Origin: Flammeovirga sp. OC4
Lineage (GTDB): Bacteria; Bacteroidota; Bacteroidia; Cytophagales; Flammeovirgaceae
NCBI RefSeq assembly: GCF_000812565.1
Contig: NZ_JTAM01000005.1
Span: 62,001 to 126,000 of the forward strand
Length of the DNA: 64,000 nucleotides
Direction of reading: 5' to 3'
The notes below the pieces were generated by a model. The model was given only the letters and a program-made list of their open reading frames with translations. It did not search any database and was not told where the DNA came from. Position 1 is the first letter of the stretch; each line of letters opens with the position of its first letter. Shown here piece by piece: positions 16,900-25,877 of the stretch. Made by a program: the position numbers and the translations under genes.

Positions 16900-18162
16900 A
16901 TGAACGGAGAAACAATTTTATATATAATCGTAGGTATTCTAACGGCTGAATTTATTCTCGAAAGAGTTTTAAGTTCTTTGAATATAAAAGCCATGAGTGC
17001 CACGTTGCCAGCCAAACTTTCTGGTTTATATGACAGTGATGAGTATAAGAAATCGCAGGACTATCAAGTTGAAAAAGATAAACTTGGTTTTTACAGCAGT
17101 ACAGCCAGTTATTTATTGACCGTAATTCTGCTTGTTGGAGGTGGATATGCGTGGATTGACAAGTTTACAAGAGATACTTTTGATTCTAATGTAACGCAGG
17201 TATTAGCCTTTTTTGCTATCATTTCATTGATTTCAGACCTTATTGGAATTCCTTTTGAATTGCACAATACTTTTAAGATTGAAGAAAAGTATGGTTTTAA
17301 TAAAATGACACCCAAAACGTATATTCTTGACAAAGTAAAAGGGTATGCATTAGGTGGTCTGATCGGTGGTTTATTATTATGGGGCTTTGTTGCTTTCTAT
17401 TCTAATTTCCCTGATACGTATTGGATCATTGCTTGGGTAGTATTTATGTTGTTTGCTTTAGGTGCAACAATGTTCTATGCCAACTTGATCTTACCAATGT
17501 TCAATAAAATTACTCCTTTGGAAGATGGAGAATTAAGAACAGCCATTGAAAAATATGCTGAAGGCGTTGACTTCCCATTAGGTAGAATAATGGTAATGGA
17601 CGGTTCTAAAAGATCGACAAAAGCGAATGCATTTTTTAGCGGTTTAGGAGGAAATAAAAACATTGTATTATACGATACATTAATTGAAAAATTATCAACT
17701 GCCGAGATCGTAGCTGTTTTGGCACACGAGGTAGGTCATTATAAGAGAAAACATACGTTACAGATGTTCTTAATTTCAGCTGTAAACATGTTTATTACAT
17801 TATTCATTTTGAGCTTATTTATCAACTCAAGTGAATTAGCGGAAGCAATGGGAGCAAGTAAAATGCAAGCCATTTTCAATACGAAACGTCAAATCTTATC
17901 ACCATTGAACTTAGTTGCATTCTCAATGCTTTACAGTCCAATCTCAATGATTACTGGTTTAGTCGTGAATGCATTCTCAAGAAAGAATGAGTTTGAAGCC
18001 GATGCTTATGCAAAAGACACTTCATCAAGCGAAGCTTTAATTGATGCCTTAAAGAAATTATCAGTGGATTCATTGAGTAACTTAACTCCTGATCCTAATT
18101 ATGTGAAGATGCATTATTCTCACCCTCCATTATTACAGAGAATGGAAGCAATGGAAGAATAA
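16900..18162 (+). CDS. M48 family metallopeptidase, STE24/CAAX prenyl protease 1 type
   Basis: The 420-residue integral membrane protease shows the zinc motif HEVGH (His276, Glu277, His280) and the third ligand in NEFEADAYA further on, as in STE24/HtpX-type M48 peptidases. At least six hydrophobic segments surround the active site (for example residues 3-20, 65-85, 100-120, 148-170, 175-200, 290-312). The CAAX protease branch is indicated by length, the EEKYGFNK motif (about 128-135) and the C-terminal SHPP. Bacteria lack prenylated CAAX proteins, so the role is probably membrane protein quality control. Monocistronic, with a terminator right after. Confidence 0.93.
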   Translation: MNGETILYIIVGILTAEFILERVLSSLNIKAMSATLPAKLSGLYDSDEYKKSQDYQVEKDKLGFYSSTASYLLTVILLVGGGYAWIDKFTRDTFDSNVTQVLAFFAIISLISDLIGIPFELHNTFKIEEKYGFNKMTPKTYILDKVKGYALGGLIGGLLLWGFVAFYSNFPDTYWIIAWVVFMLFALGATMFYANLILPMFNKITPLEDGELRTAIEKYAEGVDFPLGRIMVMDGSKRSTKANAFFSGLGGNKNIVLYDTLIEKLSTAEIVAVLAHEVGHYKRKHTLQMFLISAVNMFITLFILSLFINSSELAEAMGASKMQAIFNTKRQILSPLNLVAFSMLYSPISMITGLVVNAFSRKNEFEADAYAKDTSSSEALIDALKKLSVDSLSNLTPDPNYVKMHYSHPPLLQRMEAMEE

Positions 18163-18181
18163 TCCCATCGTTTTTACCAAT

Positions 18182-18220
18182 AAAAAAGCTACTCTATCAA
18201 ATGATGGAGTAGCTTTTTTT
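18182..18220 (+). terminator. terminator after M48 peptidase gene
   Basis: AAAAAAGCTACTC pairs with GAGTAGCTTTTTT across a 12-base loop and ends in a T run, about 20 nt past the stop. Confidence 0.88.
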
Positions 18221-18316
18221 GTACATGAAAAAGCCACTAACTTTCATTAATGGCTTCTGGTAAGTAGTAAGTCAAAAATAGATTATAATTAATTCTTATT
18301 TATTTTTTGTGAGTAC

Positions 18317-18360
18317 AACGCTAAAAAACGTATGAATAGTGGTTCTATTTAGCGTTTTTT
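18317..18360 (+). terminator. second hairpin with T tail, possible end of a small RNA
   Basis: AACGCTAAA (18317-18325) pairs with TTTAGCGTT (18348-18356) and is followed by Ts on the plus strand. It is too far from the M48 gene to be its main terminator, and the minus strand has no T run. A near-consensus -7 box (TATTTTTTG) ends about 8 nt before it. Confidence 0.35.
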
Positions 18361-18422
18361 GAAGGAAGTAATCGCAAAACAATAAATAGAATTAGAATTA
18401 AATAATTTTGTCTTGGTACTTA

Positions 18423-18872
18423 TTATTCATCAATCAAATCTGATTTTGGAGCTTCAACCCCCTCTGGTATCAGATCTATCAATGATTTCTGTTTCAAAAT
18501 ATCTAATTGAGCATCTCTCACGTCGCACATTACTTTTTTCAAGGTACAACTCACTTCGTCATCGCAATCGTCGCAAGGTTCGTAGTAATTTAAGCTTACA
18601 CAAGGCAAAGGTGCAATAGGTCCTTCGATCATTCGGTGAATATCACAAAGTGTCACTTCGTTTGGATCTTTGATCAAATAATATCCTCCACCTTTTCCTT
18701 TTTTACTACTCAGAACTCTCCCCTTTCTTAACTCCAACAATATACTTTCTAAGAATTTTTGAGAGATATGTTCTGTCTCAGCAATTTCGCTGATCAAAAC
18801 AGGCCCCTCACCATATTTTGAAGCCAAAAAGCGTAACGCTTTGAGTGCATATTTTGTCTTTTTGGATAACAT
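18423..18872 (-). CDS. Rrf2 family transcriptional regulator
   Basis: The 149-residue protein is a winged-helix Rrf2 regulator. The opening MLSKKTKYALKALRFLA and the ISQKFLESILLELRK recognition region are typical, as is the wing SSKKGKGGGYYL. In the C-terminal half cysteines at CVSLNYYEPCDDCDDEVSC (four, spaced 10-3-7) may bind an iron-sulfur cluster; IscR, NsrR and RsrR use three cysteines here. The immediate upstream region has two 10-bp direct repeats and further out an inverted repeat, plausible autoregulatory sites. No iron-sulfur assembly gene is adjacent, so its regulon is unknown. Confidence 0.92.
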   Translation of the reverse strand: MLSKKTKYALKALRFLASKYGEGPVLISEIAETEHISQKFLESILLELRKGRVLSSKKGKGGGYYLIKDPNEVTLCDIHRMIEGPIAPLPCVSLNYYEPCDDCDDEVSCTLKKVMCDVRDAQLDILKQKSLIDLIPEGVEAPKSDLIDE

Positions 18873-18880
18873 ACTAATCC

Positions 18881-18910
18881 TATAGTTTATACCGGTTATA
18901 TATAGTTTAT
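18881..18910 (-). promoter_or_regulatory. tandem 10-bp direct repeats before the Rrf2 gene (candidate operator)
   Basis: TATAGTTTAT occurs exactly at 18881-18890 and again at 18901-18910, a 20-bp period close to two helical turns, with ACCGGTTATA between. The pair begins 8 nt upstream of the Rrf2 start codon, where a bound repressor would block transcription or translation. Confidence 0.4.
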
Positions 18911-18927
18911 TGCAATTTACATAAGTT

Positions 18928-18965
18928 CTTGTACTTATCTATTTAAGTTAACAGATAAATACAAG
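18928..18965. repeat. 13-bp inverted repeat in the Rrf2 divergent region
   Basis: CTTGTACTTATCT (18928-18940) and AGATAAATACAAG (18953-18965) are complementary except at one position, with a 12-base spacer. It lies between the divergent Rrf2 and small-membrane-protein genes and may be an operator or a hairpin. Confidence 0.5.
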
Positions 18966-19072
18966 ATTTTAAGTATGGTGTGCAATATTTCTTTTATTTA
19001 TGTTGAATTGAATCAGAAAAAATAGCTATCATTGAAGATAATTAGGTCACATTTTTTAACAGCTCATTTTTT

Positions 19073-19312
19073 ATGGATCAAGTTCAAGAATTTTTCGCTG
19101 TATTATCAGAAGAACAAAAATATACACTACTAATTGTAGTTATCGCTATTGCTTTAATTGTATGGCGAATTGCTAAAACAGCTATCAAATTAATTGCCAT
19201 AGCTGCAATTTGTATCATTGGCTACTTAGCCTACAATCAATTTGAGCCATCTGGATTAGAGAAAGCAGGCAAAAAAGCAAAGTTTAAAATTGAAAATGCG
19301 GTAAAAAATTAA
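19073..19312 (+). CDS. small membrane protein of unknown function
   Basis: This 79-residue protein has a short acidic N-terminus (MDQVQEFFAVLSEEQ), then two closely spaced hydrophobic stretches (about residues 17-33 and 36-54, broken by WRIAKTAIK), and a lysine-rich hydrophilic tail (KAGKKAKFKIENAVKN). The charge pattern predicts a hairpin or single-span membrane protein with the tail in the cytoplasm. I do not recognise a family. It is transcribed divergently from the Rrf2 regulator and shares its upstream region, so it may be an Rrf2 target. Confidence 0.6.
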   Translation: MDQVQEFFAVLSEEQKYTLLIVVIAIALIVWRIAKTAIKLIAIAAICIIGYLAYNQFEPSGLEKAGKKAKFKIENAVKN

Positions 19313-19467
19313 TTCCGTATTTAATCTAAAATGAATTACACATTATTAATATAATATTATTAATCACGTAAATAATACAATTAATATTTGTTTTTTAATG
19401 GATCTATTTGTTAATTGGACAATATTTTGATGGGTTAAATAGCCTATCACTCTCTTTAACAATTGAA

Positions 19468-19506
19468 AAAGGGTTAATAACATGTCCTCTATGTTATTAA
19501 CCCTTT
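19468..19506 (-). terminator. terminator after yjjX
   Basis: A perfect 16-bp stem (AAAGGGTTAATAACAT and complement, seven-base loop) with Ts following on the minus strand, about 70 nt past the yjjX stop. Confidence 0.8.
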
Positions 19507-19574
19507 CGCTTTATAGTACATTTTTAATGTCAGTACTTTAGTAAGCTGTTCACTAAAATTGACTATTTTATGAC

Positions 19575-20120
19575 TTAGTCGACCAAATATAGTTTCGGGT
19601 TGACCAAAGGAATCATCGCCAACACCATTGCTTGTACGTAATATTCCGTTCTTCCTAAAGCTCCAAAAGTAAGAGATCCTACTGCTCCTCCTTTTTGTTT
19701 AGAACCTACCTCATTAAATACCTGATCATTGGCGTGGCCTAACTCCACTCCTTCTTCTACTAACTTCTGTACTTTAGGCGGGAGATAAAACATACCTGTC
19801 TGTCCTTTCCCCATATTCCCCTCCTTATCCAACACACACATCCATGCAAAAGCGATCATCTTACCGTCTTCATCTTTATCGATACCACCTTCCATGCCTA
19901 CCCAATAATCCGCATTTGGTTCCGTTTTTTTAGCATTATTAGCTCGATTCAAAGCCCCTTCCCATGTCTCTTGACTTGTCATCGGCTGATCAGATACACC
20001 TGAAGGCACATCACAACCTATGACATCAAATTGAACATTTGGTAAAATTTTCTGCATTCCTGACAACGCAGCATTAATTTTTACAGGATTTTTAGAAGCT
20101 ACTATTATTTTTTTATTCAT
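19575..20120 (-). CDS. yjjX: inosine/xanthosine triphosphatase
   Basis: The 181-residue protein matches the YjjX / NTPase family, which hydrolyses ITP and XTP to keep deaminated purines out of nucleic acids. Family signatures seen: IVASKNPVKINAA at the N-terminus, DQPMTSQETWEGALNRA, DYWVGMEGGID, and AVGSLTFGALGRTEYY near the C-terminus. The length is normal. It is transcribed divergently from recN under a clear promoter and closed by a strong terminator. Confidence 0.93.
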   Translation of the reverse strand: MNKKIIVASKNPVKINAALSGMQKILPNVQFDVIGCDVPSGVSDQPMTSQETWEGALNRANNAKKTEPNADYWVGMEGGIDKDEDGKMIAFAWMCVLDKEGNMGKGQTGMFYLPPKVQKLVEEGVELGHANDQVFNEVGSKQKGGAVGSLTFGALGRTEYYVQAMVLAMIPLVNPKLYLVD

Positions 20121-20192
20121 TTTTTAAACATTTCTTGTAAATTTGGCAAAGTAATTTAGATATACTTATCATTTTTGTTTACTATTGCATTA

Positions 20193-20223
20193 CAAACGTA
20201 GTAAAGGTATAGATGACCATCAA
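20193..20223 (-). promoter_or_regulatory. Bacteroidota-type promoter for yjjX
   Basis: On the minus strand TTG (20223-20221), a 20-nt spacer and TACGTTTG (20200-20193) match the consensus fully. The transcript would have a leader of about 65 nt. The promoter overlaps the region just upstream of recN. Confidence 0.6.
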
Positions 20224-20234
20224 ATAACAATGTC

Positions 20235-21890
20235 ATGTTAAAGAATCTACTGATTAAAAATTACGCCTTAATTGAACATACAGAAATAACTCCTGACAAA
20301 GGTCTGAATATTATCACCGGTGAAACTGGTGCGGGTAAATCAATCATGCTTGGAGCACTTGGATTGTTAAAGGGAGGAAGAGCCGATACAAAATCATTAT
20401 TTGATCAAACTACTAAATGTGTTATTGAAGGTACTTTCGATGTTTCTTCTTACAAACTACATGATGTATTTGAAGATCTTGAATTAGATTACGAAGAGGT
20501 TTCTTTATTAAGACGAGAGATTACCCCAAGTGGGAAATCAAGAGCTTTTATCAACGACACTCCTGTACGTTTAGAAGTAATGCGTAAGATCAGTGAACGA
20601 TTGATGGACATCCACTCTCAACATGACACATTACAGTTAGGGTCTAATATCTATCAACTTAACTTGGTAGATTCCTACGGTAAATTAGACGGAAAAGTCG
20701 AACATGTATTTGTGGCTTACAAAGAGTTTCGAAAAACTGCACTTGCTTACCAACATTTATTAGAAGAATATCAACAAGTAAAAGAAGAGTTCGAATTTAA
20801 TCAATTCCAATTGAATGAATTGGACGAAGCAAACCTAGATGATATTGATCAAGAAGAACTCGAAAAAGAACTAGAGCGTTTAGAGAATGCTGAGAATATA
20901 AAAATTGCCTTAAACACAGTGTTAGAGTCATTAAGTAGATCTGATTTTTCTGCTGACGCAAGTATTTATACTTCCATTACAGAAATGTCTAATCTGTCTT
21001 CTTTCTCTGATAAACTATCTAACTTAAGAGATCGTTTAGACAGTTGTCATATCGAACTTAGAGATATTATCAGTGAGATTGAAGGAGAAGAAACAGATTT
21101 ACTTTTCGATCAAGAGCGCATTTTCCAGATCAAAGAGATTTTAGATCAAGTATATGGTTTGCAACAGAAACATAGGGTCAATGATCTAAAAGAATTGATT
21201 GAAAAACGAGAGGACATCCGTATTAAAGTAGATAAAGTTGAAAGCTTTGATGAAGCACTTCTTGAAGCTGAAACGGAAAAGAAAGTGGCTTATGAAACTT
21301 TAATGGAAATTTCTGAGACACTTTCTGAAGCTCGTAAAAAAGTGATTGTACCACTTACTGAAGAACTCAATAGTGCATTGAATGATCTTGGAATGCCTAA
21401 TGGTCGAATTCTTATTGATCAAAAAACAACTGAAGTTTCTGCCTCAGGTATAGATGAAGTTGAAATCTTATTTACAGCCAACAAAGGAAGAACTCCACTT
21501 CCATTGAGAGATGCTGCTTCCGGTGGTGAATTTTCTCGATTAATGCTTGCTATTAAATACATATTAGCCAGCAAAACATCATTACCTACTATTTTCTTTG
21601 ACGAAATTGATACGGGTATCTCAGGAGAGATTGCGATCAAAGTGGGTAAAATAATGGAAGAAATGAGCGACAATCATCAAGTATTTACGATCAGTCACTT
21701 ACCGCAAATTGCAGCATTAGGACAACAACATTATTATGTTTACAAAGATCACTCTGGTGAATCCACTGTCAGTAAGATCAGGACACTTACAGAAAAGGAA
21801 AGAGTCTTGGAAATAGCACAAATGATTGGTGGCTCACAACCTTCAGAAGGAGCAATGATAAGCGCAAGAGATTTAATCTACTCTAGATAA
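20235..21890 (+). CDS. recN: DNA repair protein RecN
   Basis: This 551-residue protein is an SMC-like ATPase involved in double-strand break repair. Walker A is GETGAGKS at residues 29-36, the ABC signature is SGGEFSRLMLAIK, and Walker B is TIFFDEIDTGISGE, the characteristic RecN sequence. Between the two ATPase halves lie long coiled coils (about residues 150-370). HSQHDTLQL after the Walker A half is also family-typical. It ends shortly before a convergent small gene. Confidence 0.97.
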   Translation: MLKNLLIKNYALIEHTEITPDKGLNIITGETGAGKSIMLGALGLLKGGRADTKSLFDQTTKCVIEGTFDVSSYKLHDVFEDLELDYEEVSLLRREITPSGKSRAFINDTPVRLEVMRKISERLMDIHSQHDTLQLGSNIYQLNLVDSYGKLDGKVEHVFVAYKEFRKTALAYQHLLEEYQQVKEEFEFNQFQLNELDEANLDDIDQEELEKELERLENAENIKIALNTVLESLSRSDFSADASIYTSITEMSNLSSFSDKLSNLRDRLDSCHIELRDIISEIEGEETDLLFDQERIFQIKEILDQVYGLQQKHRVNDLKELIEKREDIRIKVDKVESFDEALLEAETEKKVAYETLMEISETLSEARKKVIVPLTEELNSALNDLGMPNGRILIDQKTTEVSASGIDEVEILFTANKGRTPLPLRDAASGGEFSRLMLAIKYILASKTSLPTIFFDEIDTGISGEIAIKVGKIMEEMSDNHQVFTISHLPQIAALGQQHYYVYKDHSGESTVSKIRTLTEKERVLEIAQMIGGSQPSEGAMISARDLIYSR

Positions 21891-21913
21891 AAAATTAAAG
21901 AAAGTTCTAGAAA

Positions 21914-22252
21914 TTAGATGCAGCCTACAAATTCTGTTTCGCCACTTCTAGGACTTTCTACTTTAAAGCTCAGCATTCTATTCAACAAGTCTACTTTGCC
22001 TTCCAAACTTTCTTCTTGATCATTACAGCAAACTTCAAACATATCTGAATCAACCTCTTTCATAGCTAAAGGCATCGTTTCTCCACTTTCGCAACCATCC
22101 ATAATAATTTCTAAGCGAAGGTTGTTGCTATTGTCTACTGTTATTGATGTTTGTGCATCGATTTCGTATTTAAAATCGTCCACAACTTTGAATAGCTTAC
22201 CTGAATATAATCCAGCTAATTTATCAAGGATATTTTCGTTTAAGTCTAACAT
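21914..22252 (-). CDS. hypothetical acidic protein
   Basis: The 112-residue product is acidic, has no signal peptide or membrane segment, and carries four cysteines (DGCES, EVCCND, VGCI). The strand-rich pattern (SITVDNSNNLRLEII) suggests a small beta fold. I do not recognise a family. It is convergent with recN, 23 nt away, with no clear terminator between, and has a long 351-bp upstream gap. Confidence 0.55.
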   Translation of the reverse strand: MLDLNENILDKLAGLYSGKLFKVVDDFKYEIDAQTSITVDNSNNLRLEIIMDGCESGETMPLAMKEVDSDMFEVCCNDQEESLEGKVDLLNRMLSFKVESPRSGETEFVGCI

Positions 22253-22603
22253 GAGAATATTTATAATAATAGTACTACAGGTACAGAAAGCTGAAGATCA
22301 GTAGCGGAACCTGTGATGTGAGTTTGTATTTTGTTTGGTATAGTGAAGTTCAAGTACTTCCTATTCCCAAATTACGAACATATTTATATGAATTTCAAGG
22401 ATAAGCACTATTAATTCTATAAATTGTCACAATCCTCAAATATTATATTTTGTAATTCCACTGATTTTCACAATAGTTTTACGACAAAACGAAAATCTTG
22501 TGAAAAAATGATGAAAAGAAAATTGCAATAAAACATTTATACTATGTATGTTTGCAGCAAATTTATACATTATACAAATATTAAGTACATCATTTAAAGA
22601 GTT
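22253..22603. other. 351-bp divergent region carrying the purC promoter
   Basis: It separates the acidic hypothetical gene (minus) from purC (plus). Besides the purC promoter I see no coding potential and no known riboswitch. Confidence 0.6.
22523..22554 (+). promoter_or_regulatory. Bacteroidota-type promoter for purC
   Basis: TTG (22523-22525), a 21-nt spacer and TATGTTTG (22547-22554) match TTG-N17-23-TAnnTTTG. Transcription would begin near 22561, giving a leader of about 43 nt. Confidence 0.7.
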
Positions 22604-23539
22604 ATGAACGCAATTAAAAGCACCAATTTTTCTTTCGAAAATGCCACAGGTGTTTACCACGGCAAAGTCAGAGATGTGTATTTCTTTGAAAATAAGATTG
22701 CTATCGTTGCCACCGACCGAATTTCAGCATTTGATGTTGTACTTGATCGAGCGATTCCTTACAAAGGACAAGTTTTAAATCAAATCGCGGAAAAGTTTCT
22801 GAAATTAACTTCAGACGTTGTTCCAAACTGGCTAGAATCAGCACCAAGCCCTAATGTTCACATCGGTAAAAAGTGTGACGCTTTTGAGGTAGAGATGGTT
22901 ATTAGAGGCTATTTAGCAGGTCACGCATGGAGAGAGTATAAAGCAGGAAAAAGAATGCTTTGTGGCGTAGCTCTTCCTGAAGGGTTAAAGGAGAACGATA
23001 AACTCCCTACTCCTATTATCACACCTTCTACTAAAGCCAAAGAAGGGCATGATGAGGACATCTCTCGTGAAGAAATCTTAGCACAAGGAATTGTTTCAGA
23101 AGAAGATTACACAAGGTTAGAAGAATATACTTATGCTTTATTCCAAAAAGGAACTGAGTTTGCCGACGAACAAGGCCTAATTTTGGTAGATACAAAGTAT
23201 GAGTTTGGAAAATATGACGGTGAGATTTACTTGATTGACGAAGTACATACTCCAGATTCATCAAGGTATTTTTACAAAGAAGGTTATGCTGATCGTCAAG
23301 AAGCAAACGAACCTCAAAAACAATTATCGAAGGAATTCGTGAGACAGTGGTTGATCGAAAATAATTTCCAAGGAAAAGATGGACAAGTTCAACCAAATAT
23401 GAGTGACGAGTTTGTAAATTCTGTTTCTGATAGATATATTGAATTGTACGAAAAAATCACAGGAGAAAAGTTTGAAAAAACTTCCTATGAGAATCGTGAT
23501 GAAGAAATTTTTAATTCAATAAGCACACAATTAGGATAA
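22604..23539 (+). CDS. purC: phosphoribosylaminoimidazole-succinocarboxamide synthase
   Basis: The 311-residue enzyme makes SAICAR from CAIR, aspartate and ATP in purine biosynthesis. Family signatures are clear: [53 protein letters not shown] and [11 protein letters not shown] with [14 protein letters not shown]. This is the longer form common in Bacteroidota and fungi. It stands alone apart from a STAS gene 67 nt downstream; other pur genes are not in view. Confidence 0.97.
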   Translation: MNAIKSTNFSFENATGVYHGKVRDVYFFENKIAIVATDRISAFDVVLDRAIPYKGQVLNQIAEKFLKLTSDVVPNWLESAPSPNVHIGKKCDAFEVEMVIRGYLAGHAWREYKAGKRMLCGVALPEGLKENDKLPTPIITPSTKAKEGHDEDISREEILAQGIVSEEDYTRLEEYTYALFQKGTEFADEQGLILVDTKYEFGKYDGEIYLIDEVHTPDSSRYFYKEGYADRQEANEPQKQLSKEFVRQWLIENNFQGKDGQVQPNMSDEFVNSVSDRYIELYEKITGEKFEKTSYENRDEEIFNSISTQLG

Positions 23540-23606
23540 TTTTACGATCTCTAAATAAATGTGTGTATATTGCTTTTTATTAAAATAGATATTATATAAA
23601 GAAATT

Positions 23607-23987
23607 ATGAGATTTTCTGTAAATAAGAGCGAGAAATATACGGTATTAATCCCTGAAGAAGAAAAATTAGATTCTCTAAAAGCACCTCAATTAAAAGCGG
23701 AAATTGTTACAATGTTCCAATCGGGTACTGAGAACCTTATCATTGATTTATCAAGCGTAAAATATGTTGATTCATCAGGATTAAGCTCTATTTTAGTGGC
23801 TAACCGTCTTGCAGGTGAAGTAAACGGTAGACTAGTTCTTGCAGGCTTGAACGAGCACGTAATGAAATTAATCAAGATTTCTAAGTTAGAGACAGTATTA
23901 AACCTTTTACCAACAGTACAAGAGGCTATTGATTCTGTATTTTTACATGAAATCGAAAAAGATATTGAAGGCGAAGAAGAAAATTAA
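23607..23987 (+). CDS. STAS domain protein (anti-sigma factor antagonist type)
   Basis: This 126-residue protein is almost entirely a STAS domain, as in SpoIIAA/RsbV. The conserved phosphorylatable serine region is VDSSGLSSILVANRL (Ser56/Ser57), followed by LVLAGLNEHVMKLIKISKLETVL. An acidic tail (EKDIEGEEEN) extends it. Such proteins bind anti-sigma kinases and are switched by serine phosphorylation. No RsbW-like kinase or PP2C phosphatase is adjacent; Bacteroidota often carry lone STAS genes of this type. Closed by a strong terminator. Confidence 0.9.
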   Translation: MRFSVNKSEKYTVLIPEEEKLDSLKAPQLKAEIVTMFQSGTENLIIDLSSVKYVDSSGLSSILVANRLAGEVNGRLVLAGLNEHVMKLIKISKLETVLNLLPTVQEAIDSVFLHEIEKDIEGEEEN

Positions 23988-24016
23988 GCCTTATTATTAA
24001 ATAGTATTATTTTTAT

Positions 24017-24053
24017 AAAGCTCGAATTGCAATTTTTGCAATTCGAGCTTTTT
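24017..24053 (+). terminator. terminator after STAS gene
   Basis: A 15-bp perfect stem (AAAGCTCGAATTGCA and complement, five-base loop) followed by Ts, 29 nt after the stop. Confidence 0.9.
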
Positions 24054-24219
24054 AAGCAGTTAAAGAAACAGTATTGAAAATCTTTTAGAGTTATCAAAGA
24101 GTTGAAGCTATGATTACAACAATAAAATTCCAATTCTCAGTGGACTACAGAAAAAGGTTTGAACGATTACAATACAATTGTTTAACAGCTTAATAATTTA
24201 TTACTAACAAACTTATCCC

Positions 24220-25137
24220 TTGTCGTTCGAAATCACAATTTTAGGGTCTAGTGCTGCTGTACCTGTGAAAGGCAGGCACATGACATCTCAACATGTACGT
24301 ATAGGTAACCATCAGTTTTTGATTGATTGTGGAGAAGCTACACAACATCAATTAATTGATATGGGTATTAGCTTACATAAAATTGAGCATATTTTTATCA
24401 GTCACCTTCATGGTGATCACTTCTTTGGTTTACCAGGGTTACTTTCTACGATGAATATCCAACGTAGAACAGCTCCTTTGTATATCCATGGACCAAGAGG
24501 TTTAGACGAGGTTTTATTGGCTAGTTTTAAGCATTCAAATACCGAGCTTAATTACAAAATTTGTCTATATGACAACCCTACTATGTTTTCAGATGTGATT
24601 TTTGAGAACGATCATATTACTGTTGAAACCATCCCGTTAATCCACCGAGTACCATGTACAGGTTTTTTATTTAGGGAAAAAAAGAAACAGTATAGAATTA
24701 TTCCAGAAAAATTACCATCAGGTCTTCCTTTTGATGCCTTTAGAGCATTGAAACGTGGAGAAAACATAGAGTTTCAAGGCGAAACGATCCAATATCAAGA
24801 TGTGACTCTCCCTCCTCGTCAATCAAGATCGTATGCATTTTGTTCTGATACTAAGTTTAGTCGCAGTGTTATCTCAAAAGTATATGGTGTAGATCTCTTG
24901 TATCATGAATCTACTTTCATGCACAGACATTTAGAAAGAGCTAACACTACATTTCATACAACGGCTTTACAGGCTGGTCAAATTGCTAGAGAAGCAAAAG
25001 TGGGAAAGTTATTAATCGGACACTTTTCAGCCCGATATGGCGACCTCAAAGTACTTCTTGATGAGTCTAGAACTGAATTTGATAATACAGAATTAGCTAA
25101 AGAAGGTAAAAAATTCACAATTATCGAAACAGACTAA
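24220..25137 (+). CDS. rnz: ribonuclease Z
   Basis: The 305-residue metallo-beta-lactamase-fold enzyme removes the 3' trailer from tRNA precursors. The HLHGDH motif lies at residues 62-67, with further zinc ligands in LIHRVPCTGF, FCSDT and GHFSARY. The N-terminus MSFEITILGSSAAVPVKGRH is typical of tRNase Z. The start codon is TTG (24220-24222); no ATG fits the family's N-terminus. Confidence 0.95.
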   Translation: MSFEITILGSSAAVPVKGRHMTSQHVRIGNHQFLIDCGEATQHQLIDMGISLHKIEHIFISHLHGDHFFGLPGLLSTMNIQRRTAPLYIHGPRGLDEVLLASFKHSNTELNYKICLYDNPTMFSDVIFENDHITVETIPLIHRVPCTGFLFREKKKQYRIIPEKLPSGLPFDAFRALKRGENIEFQGETIQYQDVTLPPRQSRSYAFCSDTKFSRSVISKVYGVDLLYHESTFMHRHLERANTTFHTTALQAGQIAREAKVGKLLIGHFSARYGDLKVLLDESRTEFDNTELAKEGKKFTIIETD

Positions 25138-25208
25138 TCCACTCTTTCATATCTCTCTTTTTAATGAAATTTATATTTCAAACTCACTCTATTCATTGAG
25201 TTTTATAT

Positions 25209-25216
25209 TATATTTG
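25209..25216 (+). promoter_or_regulatory. candidate -7 box for the DUF4178 gene
   Basis: TATATTTG is an exact TAnnTTTG element 26 nt upstream of the start codon; the nearest upstream TTG is too close (10 nt), so only half the promoter matches. Confidence 0.4.
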
Positions 25217-25242
25217 ATAGTGTCAAATAAAATATAAAAGAT

Positions 25243-25794
25243 ATGCCATTCGGATTTTTCAAAAAGAAAAAGAAAGAGGAGTCACATTACGACCCTACCA
25301 ATATTGGAATTACTGATTTACGTAAAGGATATGTACTCGATTTTGATCTTCAAACTTGGGAAGTTACTGAAGAGTTTGAGTATGACTGGGGAGACAATGA
25401 TTTCTCTTATGAATTCAAACTTGAAAGTGCCACTGATAGCGTATTCTTAAGTATCGGTGAAGATGATTTTATCACAGGTACTGTTTCCAAGAAAATCATG
25501 TGGGGTAAACTTCCTGAAGAAGTTGAAGATGGAATTCTACAAAAAGGTAAACCACCTAAGCAAATCACCTTTGAAGGCATTACGTACTACAGAGATTCAA
25601 AGAGTGTAGGCTATTGGAGAAATACTCAAACAACGAGTGGTGATGACAGTTTGGAATATATGTGTTGGGAATATTATGACGACACAGAGAAAAATATAAT
25701 CACATTAGAGCGTTTTGGAGATGAAGAATTTGAAGCGTCAAAGGGCATAGTTTATTCGCCTGATGCATTTACCAATATCCTACCGACTAGTTAA
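25243..25794 (+). CDS. DUF4178 domain protein
   Basis: The 183-residue soluble protein begins with a basic stretch (FFKKKKKEE) and then shows the DUF4178 pattern: LRKGYVLDFD, WEVTEEFEYDWGDNDFSYEFKL, VFLSIGEDD and ITFEGITYY. DUF4178 genes commonly sit next to genes for polyamine aminopropyltransferase-like proteins, DUF350 membrane proteins and DUF4247 proteins; no biochemical function has been settled. Here it is followed by a Ser/Tyr/Gly-rich lipoprotein and a membrane aminopropyltransferase, matching that theme. No DUF350 gene is present. Confidence 0.82.
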   Translation: MPFGFFKKKKKEESHYDPTNIGITDLRKGYVLDFDLQTWEVTEEFEYDWGDNDFSYEFKLESATDSVFLSIGEDDFITGTVSKKIMWGKLPEEVEDGILQKGKPPKQITFEGITYYRDSKSVGYWRNTQTTSGDDSLEYMCWEYYDDTEKNIITLERFGDEEFEASKGIVYSPDAFTNILPTS

Positions 25795-25877
25795 GCTCAA
25801 GTAATATCTTTTTAAGCACAGATTACGTTACATTATTTATATACATTTACAATCATAACGTGCAAACATCTAAAAAC

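Noticed and set aside
24111-24194. 27-codon ORF before RNase Z
   Set aside because: Too short, no signal or conservation clue; it would be expected by chance.
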